From: Defluviitaleaceae bacterium
Lineage (GTDB): Bacteria; Bacillota; Clostridia; Lachnospirales; WRAX01
Direction of reading: 5' to 3'
Assembly: GCA_009787945.1 (NCBI GenBank)
Contig: WQSI01000092.1
Coordinates: 1-7,114, forward strand
DNA: 7,114 bases
Shown here: in pieces, positions 5,324-7,114 of the stretch
Layout: each line of letters starts with the position of its first letter
Numbering within the stretch: position 1 is the stretch's first letter
Notes under the pieces: model-generated
What the model saw: only the letters and a program-made list of their open reading frames with translations
Told to the model about the DNA's origin: nothing
Database searches by the model: none
Position numbers and translations under genes: made by a program

Positions 5324-6865
5324 ATTAGCAAATTAAATTTGAATTTTGAACAGGTGGCAAAGGCTAGGGAGCTGGCTCATAGCGTTGCGGTGGACACACA
5401 GAAATTTATTGACAAACACACAACCGTTGCTATTGAGCGGACGGTTTGCCGCCTTCTTGGCATTGATGGGGTAGACGAGGTGGAAGTGCCGCTACCTAAC
5501 ATTGTGGTCAACCACCTTCGTGACAAGGGGCTTTTAGGCACTGGCGCGGCACTTATGCTTGGCAACGCCATGGTGGCTCTCGACAAAAGCCCTCAAGAAA
5601 TTGCCCAGGAAATAAGTGGTGGCAAGGTTGACTTGTCAAAAATCCCTATGGGGGATGTTGATGCCGCCCGCTCTGCTATTTTTAAGGTTGCAGAGCAAAC
5701 CGTGGCAAAAATTGCCAAAAACCGTGCTGACCGCAATACAAAACTAACAGAACATGGCGACAAGTCTGGTGCTTGGCTCTATGTTATTGTGGCAACGGGC
5801 AATATTTATGAAGATATTACCCAGGCGGTTGCGGCAGTTAAACAAGGGGCAGACATTATCGCAGTCATCCGCACAACGGGGCAAAGCCTTCTGGATTATG
5901 TGCCATATGGCGCAACAACCGAAGGCTTTGGCGGCACATACGCCACCCAGGAAAACTTCAAGCTAATGCGCAAAGCCCTTGATGACGCAGGGGATGAGGT
6001 TGGGCGTTACATCCGCCTTTGCAACTACTGCTCTGGTTTGTGTATGCCCGAAATTGCCGCCCTTGGCGCAATGGAGCGGCTTGACATGATGCTAAATGAC
6101 GCGCTGTATGGCATACTATTCCGCGACATTAACATGCAAAGGACAATTGTTGACCAGTATTTCAGCCGCATAATCAACAGCTTTGCGGGGATTATCATTA
6201 ACACTGGCGAGGATAATTATTTAACAACGGCAGACGCGGTGGAAGAAGCCCACACGGTACTAACAAGCCAGTTTCTAAACGAGCAATTTGCCCTGATGGC
6301 AGGCTTGCCAGAGGAGCAAATGGGGCTTGGTCACGCCTTTGAAATTTCCCCAGATGTCCACAACGGCTTTTTGTACGAGCTTGCCCAAGCCCAAATGGCA
6401 AGGGAAATTTTCCCAAAAGCCCCGTTGAAATACATGCCCCCAACCAAATTTATGACAGGGGATATTTTCAAGGGCGTGGTGCAAAATGCCTTGTTTAACG
6501 CTGTCACGGCGATTACGGGGCAGAAGGTGCATCTGCTAGGCATGCTGACAGAGGCAATCCACACGCCTTTCATGTCCGACCGCGCCCAGGCGTTGGATTC
6601 TGCCAATTATATTTTTAACACAATGGCAGATTTAGGTGATGAAATCGAGTTTAAGCAAGGGGGCATTATGCAGGCTCGCGTTGCGGAGGTGCTTGATAAG
6701 TCTGTGAGCTTGCTTGGGGAAATTGAGCAGAAAAAGTTATTTGCTACGCTGGAGCAAGGGATTTTTGCAGGGATAAAGCGTGGGCGTGATGCGGGTAAAG
6801 GGCTTGATGGTGTTACCTTGAAGGCTGATGGTTATTTTAACCCGTTTATTGAGTTGATGAGGTAG
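5324..6865 (+). CDS. kamD: Lysine 5,6-aminomutase alpha subunit, probable ATT start
   Basis: KamD is the large PLP-binding subunit of the adenosylcobalamin-dependent 5,6-aminomutase, which converts L-beta-lysine to 3,5-diaminohexanoate (or D-lysine to 2,5-diaminohexanoate). From ATT 5324 it is 513 residues, close to the 516 of the Clostridium sticklandii protein, and begins SKLNLNF after the initiator, like that family's N-terminus. From GTG 5315 it would be 516 residues with three extra isoleucines. Similarity is high throughout: DKSGAWLYVIVATGNIYED, the VIRTTGQSLLDYVPYG region, RLCNYCSGLCMPE, FRDINMQRT, NTGEDNYLTTAD and KAPLKYMPPTKFMTG. Residues lining PLP and substrate in the C. sticklandii structure (Ser189, Ser238, Tyr263, Arg268, Asp298, Asn299; from memory) are all found, here S188, S237, Y262, R267, D297 and N298. 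The cobalamin domain and the Schiff-base lysine are in KamE, which does not follow within the window. No frameshift is seen. Confidence 0.95.
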   Translation: MSKLNLNFEQVAKARELAHSVAVDTQKFIDKHTTVAIERTVCRLLGIDGVDEVEVPLPNIVVNHLRDKGLLGTGAALMLGNAMVALDKSPQEIAQEISGGKVDLSKIPMGDVDAARSAIFKVAEQTVAKIAKNRADRNTKLTEHGDKSGAWLYVIVATGNIYEDITQAVAAVKQGADIIAVIRTTGQSLLDYVPYGATTEGFGGTYATQENFKLMRKALDDAGDEVGRYIRLCNYCSGLCMPEIAALGAMERLDMMLNDALYGILFRDINMQRTIVDQYFSRIINSFAGIIINTGEDNYLTTADAVEEAHTVLTSQFLNEQFALMAGLPEEQMGLGHAFEISPDVHNGFLYELAQAQMAREIFPKAPLKYMPPTKFMTGDIFKGVVQNALFNAVTAITGQKVHLLGMLTEAIHTPFMSDRAQALDSANYIFNTMADLGDEIEFKQGGIMQARVAEVLDKSVSLLGEIEQKKLFATLEQGIFAGIKRGRDAGKGLDGVTLKADGYFNPFIELMR

Positions 6866-6871
6866 GCAATT

Positions 6872-6900
6872 CGTCATCCCGTGCTTGACCCACAATGACG
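6872..6900. repeat. Short inverted repeat, possible fragment of a dispersed intergenic element
   Basis: CGTCAT (6872-6877) and ATGACG (6895-6900) form 6-bp inverted arms around a 17-base interior beginning CCCGTGCTTGACCC. Sequences starting CGTCATCCCG and ending ATGACG resemble common dispersed intergenic palindromes in many bacteria, but with the internal arm apparently missing here. It begins 7 bases after the kamD stop. Confidence 0.4.
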
Positions 6901-6925
6901 TTTGGATATGCGCGCACAACAACGG

Positions 6926-7018
6926 GGTAGGGGCGCGTGCGCGCCCGTTATCCAACAAACGTAATATTAATGTGGGTTACGTTTACCCAACAGCGGGCGC
7001 GCAATGCGCGCCCCTACC
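6926..7018. repeat. Quasi-palindromic repeat element, complete copy (93 bp)
   Basis: The element is bounded by perfect 12-bp terminal inverted repeats: GGTAGGGGCGCG (6926-6937) and CGCGCCCCTACC (7007-7018). Inside each end is a local hairpin: GGGCGCG/CGCGCCC (6931-6937 with 6940-6946) on the left and GGGCGCGC/GCGCGCCC (6995-7002 with 7006-7013, loop AAT) on the right. A third inverted pair, AAACGTAA (6957-6964) and TTACGTTT (6977-6984), sits in the middle. A direct repeat, ATCCAACA (6950-6957) and ACCCAACA (6985-6992), flanks this centre. It encodes no protein. The design fits a non-autonomous palindromic repeat or MITE-like element. A second copy starts 112 bases downstream in the same orientation. 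Confidence 0.8.
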
Positions 7019-7038
7019 AGTTCGTGTTGATACCACCC

Positions 7039-7114
7039 GTAGGGGCGCATATTATGCGCCCGTTATCCGACAAACGTATTGTTGATGTGGGGTACGTTTA
7101 CCCGACAGTGGGCG
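7039..7114. repeat. Quasi-palindromic repeat element, second copy, truncated by the window end
   Basis: The 76 bases align along their whole length with 6927-6999 of the first copy. They differ by seven substitutions, plus a changed left hairpin that is three bases longer. The left hairpin is GGGCGCATA/TATGCGCCC (7043-7051 with 7053-7061, loop T), which replaces GGGCGCG/CGCGCCC but still pairs perfectly. The central pair AAACGTA/TACGTTT is kept. The right terminal hairpin lies beyond the window. The two copies are separated by 20 bases. Confidence 0.78.

Larger units (their letters stand above)
6866..7114. other. Gene-free region after kamD, filled with repeats
   Basis: No credible gene is present in these 249 bases. 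The region holds a short inverted repeat (6872-6900), a spacer with the self-complementary octamer TGCGCGCA (6909-6916), a complete quasi-palindromic element (6926-7018), a 20-base spacer, and a second element cut by the window end. The expected next gene, kamE, does not begin here, and no recognisable KamE N-terminus is encoded on either strand. There is no GC stem with a following T run, so a classical terminator for the kamD transcript is not evident, although the GC-rich hairpins could slow transcription or protect a 3' end. Confidence 0.75.

Noticed and set aside
6885..7085. 66-codon reading frame on the plus strand after kamD
   Set aside because: It runs through the palindromic repeats, has no ribosome binding site, and does not resemble KamE or any protein I know.
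6926..7114. CRISPR array
   Set aside because: There are only two long units with internal palindromes and a 20-base spacer; the unit length and terminal inverted repeats do not fit CRISPR repeats, and no cas gene is present.

Overview
The window is part of an anaerobic lysine-fermentation operon, all on the + strand. It probably comes from a bacterium of the Clostridia or a similar Firmicutes lineage. The reasons are: the 3,5-diaminohexanoate pathway is typical of such anaerobes; the ribosome binding sites are strong and Gram-positive in style (AGGAGG, AAGGAG, GAGGTGAT); two enzymes depend on oxygen-sensitive Fe-S or cobalamin chemistry; and the GC content looks moderate, which argues against the very AT-rich Fusobacterium, where the same pathway is known. 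The lineage is inferred, and no marker gene is present to settle it.

Layout: (1) 1-614, 3' part of kce, the 3-keto-5-aminohexanoate cleavage enzyme, cut by the left edge. (2) 617-1048 and 1050-1496, two small membrane-anchored proteins that are diverged tandem duplicates of each other and that I cannot assign to a family. (3) 1516-2547, kdd, 3,5-diaminohexanoate dehydrogenase. (4) 2544-3158, a compact protein with two [4Fe-4S] clusters related to the C-terminal part of QueG-type epoxyqueuosine reductases. (5) 3175-4005, a TatD-family metal-dependent hydrolase. (6) 4029-5267, kamA, lysine 2,3-aminomutase. (7) 5324 (or 5315)-6865, kamD, the alpha subunit of lysine 5,6-aminomutase (beta-lysine 5,6-aminomutase). 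(8) 6866-7114, no gene; a short inverted repeat, then one complete and one window-truncated copy of a quasi-palindromic repeat element.

Genes 1-7 overlap or lie at most about 56 bases apart, and I see no terminator or convincing promoter between them, so they are probably one transcript. Metabolically, KamA converts L-lysine to L-beta-lysine; KamD, with its missing partner KamE, moves the terminal amino group to give 3,5-diaminohexanoate; Kdd oxidatively deaminates this to 3-keto-5-aminohexanoate; and Kce condenses it with acetyl-CoA to give acetoacetate and L-3-aminobutyryl-CoA, which lead on to butyrate and acetate. The core gene order (kce-kdd-kamA-kamD) is the known one. The non-canonical parts are the two insertions (the small membrane pair between kce and kdd, and the Fe-S/TatD pair between kdd and kamA), the absence of kamB/kamC-like genes between kamA and kamD, and repeats where kamE would be expected.

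The main oddity at nucleotide level is the kamD start. An extended Shine-Dalgarno sequence and the family N-terminus both point to an ATT codon at 5324, with the apparent GTG start at 5315 lying inside the Shine-Dalgarno itself.
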